Below are positions 12,087 through 22,745 of a DNA stretch of 64,000 nucleotides, in pieces. Source of the DNA: Adineta steineri. Lineage: Eukaryota; Rotifera; Eurotatoria; Adinetida; Adinetidae. A program made the position numbers and the translations under genes. Below the pieces are notes generated by a model, which saw only the letters and a list, made by a program, of their open reading frames with translations, was not told where the DNA came from and did not search any database. The stretch is from NCBI GenBank assembly GCA_905250115.1, contig CAJNOI010000013.1, forward strand, positions 203,422-267,421, read 5' to 3'. How positions within the stretch are numbered: position 1 is the first letter of the stretch; each line of letters opens with the position of its first letter.

Positions 12087-12757
12087 GCATGGGCGATATC
12101 ACATCAGAATCGGCAAGTCTGAATTCGACCCTGATGCTTACAGAATTTAAACTATACGAGTCCGATCTCAAGATACAATAATTTTGGTATCGTTACCGTT
12201 TCTGATTATATTGTTTTAAAAAATAAAATCTTAAATTAATTGTTCCGGATTTGAATGATTCCAAAGCATAACAAAAGTAATTAAAAAAAACAAGGACCTA
12301 TTAATTAATAATAACAATTAAATGTTTTTCATGTAAACGAAAAGAAGGAGGAGCACTCATATCATACAAAATTCAGAGAATTTTAACATAGGTGATTTCG
12401 ATGCTGATCTTTAAAATTGATTTTCATGATTCCGATGCGATTCTAAAGAAACTTCTTGGCAGTTCTAGGGGTAGGGCAGTTCGCAGTTCCAAGTTCAGAT
12501 GAACTGGTCAAAAGAACTACCAGTTCAGTTCTTTTGAATGGCACCGAACTGAACCAACAGTTCAGTTCCTTTCAAAAGAACAATTAAACAGTTCCCAAGA
12601 ACGGAACTAATATGGAACTGTCCTACCCCTAACCAGTTCCACTCCGGTTTCCAATGTAAAAAAATTAAATTTTTCGATTACGATATGATACTAAAAGTAA
12701 AAAAACTCTTAACGATCCGGATCCGAGTCCAAAAAAGTCTGATTTTGCCCATCGCGA
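12087..12757. repeat. Degenerate interspersed repeat, copy 1
   Basis: Starts GCATGGGCGATATCACATC and ends TTTGCCCATCGC, a weak inverted pair. It shares blocks such as AATCGGCAAG, CCGATCCCGATGCTTACA-like text, CTATACGAGTCCGAT and AACGATnCGGATCCGAG with the copy at 62190-62336. It is interrupted by the MITE at 12466-12631. Confidence 0.6.
12466..12631. mobile_element. MITE nested in the 12 kb repeat
   Basis: Terminal inverted repeats TAGGGGTAGGGCAGTTC and (complement) TTAGGGGTAGGACAGTTC bound about 166 bp. The interior repeats AGTTC/GAACT words. Flanks GGCAGTTC and CCAGTTCC may be a decayed target duplication. Confidence 0.7.
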
Positions 12758-13093
12758 GGTATGATAATCTTATTTTAATCAAGGTTAGAAATGATTCCTA
12801 GGTTCTTTATACAATAAATCTTCCACTACAATTAATGAAGAAAAAAAACACAAGTTATTAAAAGTAAAAAATTTGGTTTAGTACATTTATAATCAATACA
12901 CACACGCAAATAAAATTCCAAAAGTATCATTCGTTATTTTAACTAATGTTTTCAAACCAAATTTGAAAACTAAACCAATATATGAAAATGGAAGGTAAAC
13001 TAAAACTAGTTTTCATAAACATGAATATAAATTATTAAGATATAAAAAGAAAAAACAAATTATGTCTCTCTCTGAGAATAAATATTCCAAAAT

Positions 13094-15894
13094 TTAAGGT
13101 AAATCTACACGTTTTTTGCGTATATGTGTTGGACTTGTAGCACGAGCCATTGTTCGACTAACTGTTTGCATTGTTTGAGCCATTTGTGACATATCATCCC
13201 AACGTTGTGATTGAATTAAATCTTCAAGTGATTTAAGACGATCAATTTCTTGAACACGACGTTCAAGTTCTTCAATTTCAATTCGTAATTTACTTGCTAA
13301 GTTTTCTTCATTAGCCAACTAAAAGTTAAAACATAAATTAAATTATTTTATTAAAAATTAAATTTTTATACCTGTTGTTGTAATGTACTAATACGAATTG
13401 TTAATTGATCTTTATCATGAAGGAGAAGATTAATTTCATCTTGTAAACGAGTATTACGTATATGATATTCATTTGATTCACGTTTTGCAGTCAATGCATT
13501 TTGAGTTTCAATATTTAGTTGTCTTTGTAATTGTTTAAGCTAGAGAAGAAAAGGAAAAGGAAATCTTACAAAAATAATATTTTATTTTACTTGTCCATCA
13601 AGATCTTTATTTCGAACTAATTCTGTATCTAATTGTATTTGAAGATTGTCAACTGTACTTCGAAATGTATGTTCTTTCTTTCGTAAACCAGCAAGTTCTT
13701 GTTCTTTTAATTGTAATACATCTGTACGTTCACGTAATGCAAGACGAAGCTATAAAATAAAAGAATTCTTTTTACCTCTAGCAAAAGAAAACAAAATATT
13801 TTGTTTTTACTTCTTCTAATTCTCGTTCAAATTCTTTGCCTAATGCTTCTAATCGTTTTACTTCTTTTAATAAAGCAACTTTTTCATCAGCTAACTAAAC
13901 AAAAAAGAAAAAGTCAAAATAAATAATAATAGATTAAAAGTAAAAATATTTAATTACTTTACTACGAAGAAATTGAGTCTCATTATATCGAGTATCTTGT
14001 GCTTTTGCATCTTGTCGAAGTATTTTAATATCTTTCTAATATGAAAAAAGTAATGATTGATTTTTGTTGAAAAAAAGAGTATTTATAAGAATACGAACTT
14101 CTAATTCAGCAACGATTCCTTGTAAACGATCTCTATCCCGACCAACTATATGATGATCGTTAAGACTTCGTTGTAAATTACTTGTTTCTAATTTACTATG
14201 ATGAAGTTCATCAGTTAAAATTTTATTCTGATTTAATTGTTGTTCGAACTGAAAGAAAAAAATTTATCAATAGAGAAAAATGTTGTCGTTTTTATATTAA
14301 AAATAAAACCTGTTGTTCTAAAATTCGAACTTTATCATGAGCATTTTTTAATTCATCAGACGATACTCGTGTTCGATCACGAAGTTGTCGTAGTTCTTGA
14401 TCATGTAAACGTTTTTCTTGTTCAAGTGCATCTTTTGCTCGCCGTAAATTATCCAATTCAGTGAGTAAATTTTGTTTGTCAATATCAAATTTTCCTGTGT
14501 AATAAAAAATGTTAATGATAATTTGAAAAAAAAAGTCTTACGACGAAGTTCATCCAATGCTAATGTTAGACCATGATTTTCACTTGATATTTGTTCGAAT
14601 TGAGATGTTGTTTGTACAAGACTTCGTTGTAAATCAGAACGTTCATGTTCAGCTTGATGTGAACGATGAGCTAATGTTGAAGTTTTATTTAACTGGTCAC
14701 GCGTATACGAATAGTTAAGGAAAAAACTTATTTTATGTTTAAAAAAAAGAAGAAAATCTACTATTATTTGAATGAAAAAAAGAAAATCAAAATAGAAAAG
14801 GATATAGATATCGACATTCGGTTTCCAAATAGTAGACTTGTTCTTGTAATTGTTTAATGTATTCATCTTCGAGACCTTGCACTACGGATTTTGATAATTT
14901 ATTTTGTGTAGTAAGTGATTGACTAGAAAATATATGTTTAGATGATTAAATAATATTCAGTGTAAGTCACAGTAGGTTTTTAAAGCACTTTTATTGAGTA
15001 CTGAAGTTTTACGAGTGTTCACTTTAATATGACCTCATAGAAAAAGTTAGATATAATTCAATGTCAAGAATGAGTGGTTTTAGTCACGCAAGTTCAGTCT
15101 GATTGGGTATACAAATACTTTTGTCAATAAGACTAGTGGGAATAGTTTGTTGAATATTGATCAGTTTCAAATCGTATACAATGTTATTATACAATATACA
15201 AAAGATCTATGCTAGTTTTCGCTTTTGAAATTTTTAAGTTTTCATTGTGGCCTTGATCTTAAAGTGACTTTTTCTATATTGAATCCGAGAGAATCTTGAA
15301 TACATATTTTTTAGTATAGAAAAGGATTCGCAATTTTGGATAAAGCTATTGTTTATCATCTTGCACATCTCTACTTAGCAATCATAAGGATATATACTAA
15401 GCATATGATCAAATTAAATGAATGTGTAGATAGACTCCACACTTAATAATTTAAAAGTTGAAGTTGTAACAATGAATAAACACGTTAGATTATTTGTCGA
15501 ACACTTCAACACATTTCGAAGTCACTGTAATCTATTGAAAACTCTCGAAATCCTATAGATTTCTATCTTATATTTAAATTGACACGCAGTTCTTTCTTTT
15601 GTGATGCTTATCATTCTATTACTATTGTTATATATAAATCAATATTTGTATCAATAAAATCATCAAAAGTTAATAGTTGAAACATTACGATTACGCATAT
15701 ATTTGCATTCATAATAGATGTATGAATAAAATTAAAAAAAAAGATATTATGTTTCTTTACTTTAAATCTTGTTTAGAAGTGTTTCGTTTAGCACTAGTTG
15801 ATCGATTTAAACTTGTTTTTGTTGTTTTCCATGTTTGTGAATTTAATGCTGGTGCTGAACAAACAGAACATTTTTGTACCGTTAATGTCGACAT
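13094..15894 (-). CDS. Coiled-coil protein, probably centrosomal or ciliary
   Basis: Ten exons join in frame: 15894-15761, 14922-14806, 14702-14542, 14494-14310, 14248-14099, 14035-13958, 13894-13811, 13749-13591, 13539-13372 and 13318-13094 (TAA), giving 486 residues. The first 40 residues are Ser/Thr-rich with a CSVC pair. From about residue 60 to 450 the chain is almost continuous heptad coiled coil, with landmarks LEDEYIKQLQEQVYYLETEC, RTRVSSDELKNAHDKVRILE and, near the end, SLEDLIQSQRWDDMSQMAQT. The tail is basic (HIRKKRVDLP). The composition is like animal centriole/axoneme coiled-coil proteins, but I do not recognise the orthologue. Exons 2 and 3 are separated by an AT-AC intron of U12 type. 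An acceptor-like CTTTTTTAG directly precedes the ATG. It is divergent from RAB4, about 305 bp away. Confidence 0.82.
14703..14805 (-). other. U12-type AT-AC intron
   Basis: On the minus strand the intron begins ATATCCTTTT, the exact consensus of U12 AT-AC donors, has the branch motif TTCCTTAAC at 14722-14714, and ends GTATAC ten bases later. Only this intron keeps the frame between exon 2 (ending TATCT) and exon 3 (starting GCGTGACCAG), giving CRYLRDQLNK. No GT-AG pair gives an equally good junction. Confidence 0.85.
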
Positions 15895-16199
15895 CTAAAA
15901 AAGTAAATTTTGTAACTTAACCTATTTACTACTTCATTTTCTTTTGCTTCTTCAAATATATTTATATAACAGGTTGCCACTAAACCACAATCTTACAGGT
16001 ATATTCATCAAAAGGTTATTTCTTCAATTCTCCTTGACAATCCTCACTTCATTTCAACATACAAAGAAGTGTCGCTAGTTGCCCCTAGTCGTTTTTTTTC
16101 ATTTGGCTCTTTTTTTAACCGATAAGAAAAAACGTCAATGCACAGTATTTATTATTTTCCTACGTCATTTATATTTTTACTTGACATCAATAACGATTC
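15895..16199. promoter_or_regulatory. Shared 5' region between coiled-coil gene and RAB4
   Basis: About 305 bp separate two divergent start codons, so both promoters must overlap this space. No clear TATA box was seen. Confidence 0.4.
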
Positions 16200-17204
16200 A
16201 TGGCTCAGCCTACTGAAACATACGGTACATGATTAATTATATTAACCATTAATTATATTTTTTTTATTTTAATTTTATTCAGAATATCTATTTAAATTTC
16301 TTATAATCGGTAGTGCATCTACAGGAAAATCCTGTATATTACATCAATTTCTTGAAAATAAATGTAACCTATTTCTTTGAATAAAAATCAATTAATTATT
16401 TCGAAAAATTCTATTTCAGTTAAAACCGATATAACACATACAATCGGTGCCGAATTTGGCTCTAAAGTTATAAATATTAATCAAAAAAATGTTAAATTAC
16501 AAATATGGGATGTATGTTTATACCAACATAAGTTTCTATTTTCTATTCTTTTTGTTCTACATATAGACAGCTGGCCAAGAAAGATTTCGTTCAGTTACAC
16601 GTAGTTATTATCGTGGTGCATCTGGTGCTTTATTAGTGTATGACATTGCAAAGTAAAATAAATAGATTTCTTTGATAAAGTTTTTTCTTTTAATTTATTT
16701 CTATTAGTCGAGAAAGTTATAATGCTGTTGCAAATTGGTTATCTGATGCTCGTTCATTAGCCAGTCCAAATATTGTAATTATTTTATGTGGAAATAAAAA
16801 AGATTTAGAAGATCAAAGACAGGTTACCTTTCTTGAAGCTAGTCGATTTGCAGAAGAAAATGGTAAATTTTTGTTTTATTTATATAAAACAATGTATAAT
16901 TGATTTTATTAAAGATTTAATGTTTCTCGAAACATCGGCAATGACAAATGAAAACGTAACCGAATGTTTTCTTAAATGTGCACGTGTAATTTTAAGCAAA
17001 ATTGATTCAGGTCATTAAATTTCCATTATTTTCAATCTTATAAACTTTTAATTTTTATTTTCAGGTAGTATTGATCCATATCGAATGTATTCTGGCATTC
17101 AATTTAATCGATCACTTGCTGCTAATCAATTTGATCTTAATCAAAATAATAATTCAGCTAATGATAGAATACAAAAATCATCAAATAGTTGTACATCTTG
17201 TTAA
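16200..17204 (+). CDS. RAB4: Rab4 small GTPase (isoform with proximal last exon)
   Basis: Seven exons join in frame: 16200-16224, 16283-16363, 16420-16511, 16567-16652, 16708-16862, 16915-17010 and 17065-17204 (TAA), giving 224 residues. All G motifs are present: GSASTGKS (P loop), the switch region [37 protein letters not shown] and ETSA. The stretch [20 protein letters not shown] is a Rab4 signature. Rab4 controls fast recycling from early endosomes. This isoform ends SNSCTSC, a C-x-x-C arrangement rather than the usual CxC or CC used for double geranylgeranylation. The last exon begins [14 protein letters not shown], like GELDPERMGSGIQY in vertebrate Rab4. A second, alternative last exon lies at 17811-17947. 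Confidence 0.92.
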
Positions 17205-17810
17205 TATTGTGATTATATCATTCTTCGAGATCTGAGATATATTTTTCAATTTCTAATATAACGAATATTTCTCTATTGAAAAAACTAAAAACATCATTTT
17301 TTATGTATAATCTGATATCTATATAGTACATTCCTTTCGTATTACAAATAATGACATTTTATTTATTTGTGCTGCTATATTGATACTAACGCTTCGTTTT
17401 TTTTTTCTTCTCTAAATGTTGTTTTGCCTTTATTTATGTGTGTATGTTTGCTTATTAAGTTCATACGCATTGATGACATTTTATTTATATATATATAAAT
17501 CGATTTCAATCTCATAGAAAACATTTTTTTAACATACTATAAACTCGAAACAAAAATTAATATTTTTATCAGTCTACATTTGATTATTGATTTCTTAAAC
17601 TTCGTAGTTTATATCTCCTATGTGCTATTAGTTATAAAATTTTGACATTTTATATCATAATAAATCAAGTTTTTTTTTCTCGAGGAATAGTAGTTCATAA
17701 CCAAGTATTCTATTCAGTTTATGATTATATACAATTTCTTATGAAAATGTGTAATATTTCGATTGTTGCTATGAAATTATAGAGTAATAATGATAATTAT
17801 TTTTTCTTAG

Positions 17811-17947
17811 GACAAACACCCGATGATCAAATGGGCGTGGGAATCTTTTATAATAATCGACAAACTCGTCGTTTAACAGGAACATTTAATGTACCGTCAG
17901 ATTTAAATATTAAAAAACAAAAATCTACTTGTGCAAAATGTAATTAA
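17811..17947 (+). CDS. RAB4: Alternative last exon of RAB4
   Basis: The acceptor TTTTTTCTTAG at 17810 is followed by an open segment in exactly the phase needed to join exon 6 (ending at 17010, one base into a codon): GQTPDDQMGVGIFYNNRQTR and on to KSTCAKCN, then TAA. It aligns with the start of the proximal last exon (G-x-x-D-x-x-M-x-x-GI-x-[YF]), so the two look like a duplicated hypervariable tail. It ends CAKCN. Using it gives a 223-residue Rab4. Possible poly(A) signals lie after each exon, at 17659-17664 and 18001-18006. Confidence 0.75.
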
Positions 17948-18980
17948 TGCAATATGGTTTTTTATTTATATAAAAATTATTTTTATATATTAATGATAAT
18001 AATAAAAAAATTACTCTTATCCATTAGAAGTATATAAATGCAAATTCCGGTACACTTAAAATAGGAAGTTATTAAAATTTCAAATCAAAGAGAAGTAAAA
18101 CATTGTTTTAATGCAAAAAAAAATATTCTCGTTTGTTGAAGCATCATATATCTTCATATTAGTCAATTCTAAGATAATGATGAACGTGTTGATGAGATGT
18201 TCCTTGTAGTTACCATTCTAATGCATAGAATTTACATCCGAAATTAATAATGATGGAAAATATAGATGACAATAGTTGAAGAAAATTCCTTATCTTGTTT
18301 TTCTCTTTTCGCCATTTTTCTTTTCTAACAATCTATTGTTATCCAGCTATAAACAATGTCAATCGTGTTGAATTAACACAGCATGCAGTTAGATTATAGT
18401 TTATATACTGGCATAACTGTAGTTTGACACTGATAATTATTTATAATAGTTTGAATAATTCTTGAAATAATGTACAACATTTCTATGAATTCTATTATTC
18501 TTGCACTACTTTTGATTGATGTAAATTTTTACAAAACAAAAATAATGGATCCATTACTCGATTACAACATACGTGTTTTTTTCTTAGTTAAATATGATCA
18601 ATGTCTATAAATAGTTCAGACAAACGATAAATAATTTAAGTGTTTAAGAAATTAAAAGTTAGCATGACGTTGTCGGTGATATTTAAATATGAGTTTTGTT
18701 TATTTTCTCACTCTAAATATAGATCTTTCGTTTCTCTTCTTTTTTGCAGTTCGAAGTCGAACTATTTACACTGCTGTTTTTTCTTTCTTTCCGATTTTTT
18801 AAGGCCTGTCAATGTAAGGAATATATTGCGCCCGCTTTTCTTTCTGGGTACTCGTAACATCGAGAGAGAAAGAGAGAAAAAGAATACTTCGGTACATTGA
18901 TCCCGAAAACATGGATATATATATTCTTGTTGTATTCTGCGTACAACATAGCATTTTTAAACTATCAGAATCTCTACAAC
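17948..18980. other. Intergenic upstream of the pyruvate decarboxylase gene
   Basis: No gene is supported. The frame upstream of the ATG at 18981 is open back to 18897 and would add a hydrophobic leader, but the residues fit no known family extension, so it is left as 5' UTR. Confidence 0.45.
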
Positions 18981-21263
18981 ATGTCATCTAAGAAAATCAC
19001 TATCGGTAACTATTTACTTCGACGTTTAAGAGATCTTGGAATTGATATTATCTTTGGAGTACCTGGTGATTATAATCTAGTAAGATACTTTTTTTAAATC
19101 ATATTCATTATCAAATATTCTTAATTTTCATCTTTGTTAGCCATTTCTTGATCAAATCGAAGGTAGAGTATTATCATGACAACTTCTTTTTATTAGTCAT
19201 ACTTTTTAATTAGATTTTGGTAGTATACAATGGGGTAATAACTGCAATGAATTAAATGCATCGTATGCAGCGGATGGTTATGCACGTATTCGAGGCATAG
19301 GAGTATGAACTAATTTATAAAGTATATATATATATTCTTTAATATTATTTAATAGGCTCTTGTAACTACATTCGGTGTTGGAGAATTATCAGCTATCAAT
19401 GGTAAGATTTGATTTAATTGAAGTTTTATTTCTAATAGATTTCTGTTCTCTTCCCTATTAGGTATTGCTGGTTCATATGCTGAAATGGTTCCAGTAGTTC
19501 ATATTGTTGGAACACCACCAACAGCTTCTCAAGCTAGTGGAGCTATTCTTCATCATACACTTGGTAATGGGGATTTCCGAGCATTTGCAAATATGTATAA
19601 AGAAGTGACTGTAAGTATTAGTTTGATTTATATCCAAATTTATATTTTTAATAAAGATTGCTCAAGCAAATTTAACAAAAACAAATGCTGCAGAAGAAAT
19701 CGATCGTGTTCTCACTCAATGGTAAGAATTTTTTATTTCTTTGTTATCAAAATTTAAAATCAATCGTTTGTTTTTGAATTAATTTCTAGTTTACTCAAAG
19801 GTCGACCAGTTTATATTGGATTAGCAGTAGATCTTAGCGATTTTGAACTTAATATTGATCCATCTGACATAAAACCATTAAATTTATCAATTCCACGTAA
19901 TCCAAAAGATGATCATGAAGCCGCTATCGAAGCTATTATTGATGCTGCTAAAAAAGCTCAAAATATTATTGTTATTGTCGACGCGTAAGAATGATAATTT
20001 TGTATTTTTTAAATATTCTATCGTTTTTGGTCTATAGTTGTGCAATTCGACATGAAATGATGAAAAAAGTTTTCACATTTCTTGAACGAACTCAATTACC
20101 TGTTTATGTTACACCCATGGCTAAAGGCGGTATTGATGAAGATCATCCGCAATTTCGTGGTGTTTTTGCAGGAAATTGTTCAACTGAACCAGTACAAAAA
20201 GAAGTTTATAATGCAGACCTTATACTATCGATTGGTTCAATGAATAGTGATTTTAATACTGGTGGTTTTACTTATCGTTTATCTCAAAAGAAAACAATTG
20301 GTAAATTATTATTATGAGTTCTTAATATAATTTATTAATTCTTATATATTTAGAATTTCATACATATCATACGAAAGTTTTCTATGCTATTTATGATAAA
20401 ATTGATATGCGTCAATTATTACCTGATTTAACGGAACAATGGCCCGCTGAACTTATTCGTCAAAATAATGCAAAACCTGTTGAAATCCCACCACCAGTAT
20501 TAAATGAAAAATCTGATGAAATTATACATGAATATTTTTGGAATAAATTACCAGATTTTATTCCAGAAAATTCTATTGTTGTTGCAGAGACGGGTACATC
20601 TGAATTTGGTAGATTCAATTAATTAATAAATATATTTAAGATAGAATAATAATAATTTTTAGGTGTATTTAATATGCGTGCACCAAAAGGTGTAACATTT
20701 TTAACTCAAATTTTATGGGGTTCAATTGGATATTCTGTTGGTGCAGCTTTAGGTGCTTCATTAGCTGGAAAAAATGATAATCGTCGAGTTTTTATTTTAG
20801 TTGGAGATGGTTCTTTTCAAGTAAAATTATTCAAAGAAAATATAATAATAAATTTTATTCTTTCTATTATTCTTAGCTTGTTTGTCAAGAAGTTTCATCT
20901 ATGTTACGTTTTAAAACCAATTTAGTTGTTTTATTATTAAATAATGATGGTTATACAATTGAAAAACTTATTCATGGACCTGATCGTGCTTATAATAATA
21001 TTCAAATGTGGCGTTATCATAAGAGTTTTGAATATTTTGGTAATGGATTAAAACAAAATCGTGAACAAGCAATAACAGGCTTTGCTGATCAAGTTAAAAC
21101 TCGTGAAGAATTCGAAAAAGCAATGCAACAAGTAGTTAAAGAAACAGATAAAATACATTTTCTTGAAGTTATCATGCCACCTATGGATGCACCAAAAAGT
21201 TTAGTTCTTACGATTGAAGGTACACGAGAATACAAACGCCGAGAACGTGAAACTCAAGAATAA
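18981..21263 (+). CDS. PDC: Pyruvate (or indolepyruvate) decarboxylase, ThDP-dependent
   Basis: Eleven exons join in frame: 18981-19079, 19141-19162, 19214-19302, 19356-19401, 19462-19610, 19657-19721, 19790-19984, 20038-20300, 20354-20608, 20663-20820 and 20877-21263 (TAA), giving 575 residues (yeast PDC is 563). Family residues are in place: GVPGDYNL (Asp28 of the yeast enzyme), [14 protein letters not shown] (Glu51), HHTLGNGDF (the His pair 114/115), and the ThDP/Mg motif GDGSFQ followed about 25 residues later by NNDGYTIE (Glu477). The enzyme converts pyruvate to acetaldehyde and CO2. Animals generally lack it, while fungi, plants and some bacteria have it, and the sequence is of the fungal type. 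The ten short introns and the AT-rich codons match its neighbours, so it is an established nuclear gene and not contamination. A related 2-oxo acid such as indolepyruvate could be the substrate. Confidence 0.92.
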
Positions 21264-22745
21264 TCTCATAGTTAATAAATTCAAATTTTTTTTTTGATTA
21301 ATCTATTTATGTATCCTAGCAAGATTTATTTTAGTTAATAAAATGAATATTTCGTACCGGTGTAGTAGAAGTATTAAAATAGAATCATATATTTTCTTTA
21401 TATATAATGATATAATTTGCATACGTCAACAACAGAAAGTCTAGATGAAAAAAAAGATTGTTTTCTCCATCTGTGGGCAATCTTGAATATTTATTCAATT
21501 GAATAAAAACTATGTTTATGGTTTTTCTTATTTCGAAATTATCTTTAAGTATTTGAATGATGTCTTTTCATATGATGGGATATATAAGATGATACAAAAA
21601 TTCTGGAACTTCGTTCTAACCTTTAACGAAAATGACATTTCATAGTAGGGTTCATCCTTATCACTCACTCTTGAGATATCATTGTAAATTTAACACTATA
21701 TATTGAATTGATCTTCTTAATTATTGATAGAATTTTATTAGTACTTTTAGCGTTCAATAATTTAGAGATGGTCGAATCTGCTATTGCAATAGTGAATGAT
21801 AATTATTCTCAAAATACAAGCTATCAAAGGGAATTTGTCCTATAAGCGGCATTTATTATTAACGATATTAAACGCAACAATATACGTTAAACTTTCTTGA
21901 TATCTATCAGACCATTATTCATCATTTAGTGAATTCTATAATAATGCATAAATATTTTGAGTCAAAAATATAAGATCTTATCAAGGAGAAAGATATTTTA
22001 ATGACTGTATTCAATCCGCTTTCAGTATGGGTTTTTGCGCAATATGTAAAATAGCGTTATTATGTACTTCAAAGCGAAAGATACGCAATTAAAGTTTGTC
22101 AAGTATACTCAATCCTCACTGCATCATTTCATTAGAGGTAATAATTAGTGAGATCAATTTTTTATTATCAAAGAATATATCAAGAGTAAGTGATCAGGAT
22201 GAAATCTATCACAACAACTACTACGAATATATGGTTGAGAGGAATAAACGACATGTTATTTTTAGATATGACCCAAACCTAAACTGTTTGAGTTTGGTGA
22301 GTTTGGGTTTGTGCTTTTTTAATCTGTAGAAGATACTATTTTGGATACATTGATGGCAATTAAAAGAAGACCCAAACCCAAACCCAGGCTCACACTCCCA
22401 AACGGTTTGAATTCGAGTTTGGATTTGGGTCATGTCTAGCCATTTTCAAGAATCAATAAATCGAAGCTCGAAAGCTCTTGGATTAATGGTGTCTGAAGAC
22501 TTATTTTGGACGGGACGATAGCACTATGACCCGTTCATCTCTGTTGTGCATTCTATCAGTATGATTTTCGATTACCTCAATTTCGAGATCTAGGAGTATT
22601 TTTTTATCGTATATTCATTTATTTTTTTCATAAAAAAAAATAAAATCTTCACAAAAAACAAAATCATTATCGAAGTTGCATTCAATAATAGATATATTTT
22701 TATTCTATTATTAGTTTAATTCACTGAAAGAATTTAAATATGTCA
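21264..22745. other. Intergenic between PDC and the sirtuin gene
   Basis: No gene seen. It holds one MITE at 22264-22437, listed separately. Confidence 0.5.
22264..22437. mobile_element. MITE family A, copy 1
   Basis: The ends AGATATGACCCAAACC and (complement) AGACATGACCCAAATCC form inverted repeats built on CCAAACC words. The core, containing GAAGATACTATTTTGGATAC, is the reverse complement of the core in the copy at 26801-26941. Confidence 0.75.

Larger units (their letters stand above)
10306..13093. other. Gene-poor stretch after the gap, with repeats
   Basis: No coding exon could be supported. It contains T-rich tracts (10850-10980) and a degenerate interspersed repeat with a nested MITE at 12087-12757, listed separately. 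Confidence 0.5.

Noticed and set aside
14703..14830. GT-AG alternative for the exon 2/3 junction (donor GAACAA/GTCTAC, acceptor GACCAG)
   Set aside because: It keeps frame but discards a well-formed heptad segment and has a poor pyrimidine tract; the AT-AC intron matches donor, branch and acceptor consensus.
14348..14866. 172-residue ORF spanning several coiled-coil exons
   Set aside because: It reads through introns; the correct exons are 14310-14494, 14542-14702 and 14806-14922.
18897..18980. N-terminal extension of the pyruvate decarboxylase
   Set aside because: Open by chance; PDC proteins start at the position of the ATG at 18981.
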